A stretch of 64,000 bases of DNA, taken from contig NC_135040.1 of the NCBI RefSeq assembly GCF_051020975.1, forward strand, positions 6,751,501-6,815,500. The letters are read 5' to 3'. Below the pieces are notes generated by a model. That model had not been told where the DNA came from and did not search any database. It worked only from the letters and a program-made list of their open reading frames with translations. The stretch is from Osmia lignaria lignaria (Eukaryota > Arthropoda > Insecta > Hymenoptera > Megachilidae). This document shows positions 63,502 to 64,000 of the stretch, piece by piece. The position numbers were made by a program, and so were the translations under genes. Each line of letters starts with the position of its first letter. Positions within the stretch are counted from its first letter, which is position 1.

Positions 63502-63861
63502 ATGTCAAAACGTGTTACCATATACGATTCATCTCTATTAGCGAGATCGAGGTCAGAGCGCAGCTCCATCGACCATGATCTGCATCCAATCAAGGTGCAC
63601 CAAGGAGATGCATCCTGCATCGACGAGGATCCTGAACGTATAGAGAAGGATTCGCAGCCGGTGTCGGAGTGCCGTTTCCACGAACAACCGAGCCGACATC
63701 TCCTTAACGATCGACTCGTTGTATCGGCAAGGATAATCGTCGCATCCGGTGCGAGGACGGGTCTCGTTATCGCGAGAAGAACGAGGACTGTGTGTGCGTG
63801 CGTGCACGGTTTGATGCTTGATCGTGCTTCGACATCGAGCTTCAGCCTTTCTTCGCAGTGA
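63502..63861 (+). CDS. Possible small ORF, 119 aa, function unknown
   Basis: An ATG-started frame runs 119 codons to TGA. In its first 80 codons the codon-position GC is about 56, 39 and 50 percent, a moderate coding pattern. After that the second position rises and the reading becomes Arg/Ala/Ser-rich, so a real coding part, if any, would end near 63,740. The early residues include Ser/Arg-rich, then Asp/His/Glu-rich segments without hydrophobic runs. Two long minus-strand frames (63,450-63,905 and 63,553-63,888) overlap it completely, and only one of the three could be real. No motif or family is recognised. Confidence 0.2.
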   Translation: MSKRVTIYDSSLLARSRSERSSIDHDLHPIKVHQGDASCIDEDPERIEKDSQPVSECRFHEQPSRHLLNDRLVVSARIIVASGARTGLVIARRTRTVCACVHGLMLDRASTSSFSLSSQ

Positions 63862-64000
63862 CAAGTCGTTTTCGCGAAGCAGCAGCAACCGGAGGAAACG
63901 ATCAAAGATTTATTTTACAATTTGTGGAAGCGAGTTAAACGAAGAATTTTAATAAATAAATTTAATAAAATGAATTTCCAGTTTTCGCGTAGAAATTCCA

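Noticed and set aside
1..64000. Known insect microRNAs, rRNA, snRNA, TTAGG telomeric arrays, CRISPR arrays and bacterial or viral genes
   Set aside because: I looked for familiar mature microRNA sequences, long direct or spaced repeats and recognisable proteins by eye on both strands and found none. A covariance-model and profile search would be decisive.

Overview
The window looks like arthropod nuclear DNA, most likely from a hymenopteran (bee, ant or wasp). The case is indirect: CpG is not depleted (TCG, CGA and ATCGAT words are everywhere), poly-T and CTT/GAA tracts are scattered, there are no operons, and there is a small Tc1-type element with a TA target duplication. No long gene, conserved domain, rRNA, tRNA, CRISPR array or bacterial signal is visible. 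I read it as mostly intronic or intergenic sequence from a large-intron or gene-poor region. Many 100-220 codon open frames occur on both strands in mutually exclusive frames. Low stop-codon density in CpG-rich DNA explains them, so length alone proves nothing here.

A few short segments deserve to be treated as candidate coding exons. I judged them by codon-position composition (second position lowest in G+C, third or first highest), a usable start, and splice signals at the right phase. The strongest is on the + strand at 44,002-44,140 (third-position GC about 81 percent). Next are 6,434-6,592 and 22,208-22,277, each ending at a good donor. Weaker ones are 42,429-42,745 (two exons around a 56-nt intron), 38,627-38,839, 26,439-26,660, 15,073-15,147, 63,502-63,861 and 5,005-5,298 on +, and 59,326-59,754 and 50,644-51,054 on -. 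None resembles a family I can name. Four of the better ones are on the + strand and end at donors, which would fit alternative first exons of one or more large + strand genes, but this is inference.

Mobile DNA is sparse: a Tc1/mariner-type miniature element (12,612-12,905), a putative small element with TACAGGGTGT ends at the left edge (3-234), and a lone mariner-like end near 41,980. Simple repeats are frequent, mostly GA, CTT, poly-T, GAGGC, GCTGAT and CCGT tracts. Structured non-coding DNA includes a TCGCGA-rich block with hairpins and a duplicated 43-bp unit (56,180-56,310), a nested hairpin (47,381-47,448), a double E-box palindrome (4,009-4,022) upstream of a TATA-like box and a consensus CRE, and a GC-rich block with two copies of a palindromic 11-mer (45,190-45,272).

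Layout: 0-5 kb edge element and candidate regulatory sites; 5-12 kb two candidate reading frames in anonymous DNA; 12.6 kb miniature transposon; 13-22 kb pyrimidine-rich low-complexity DNA with one weak terminal exon; 22-27 kb two candidate exons; 27-38 kb mostly featureless; 38-46 kb the densest part, with three candidate coding segments and a CpG-rich block; 46-64 kb anonymous DNA with two weak minus-strand frames, the 56.2 kb structured block and one weak + frame at the right edge.
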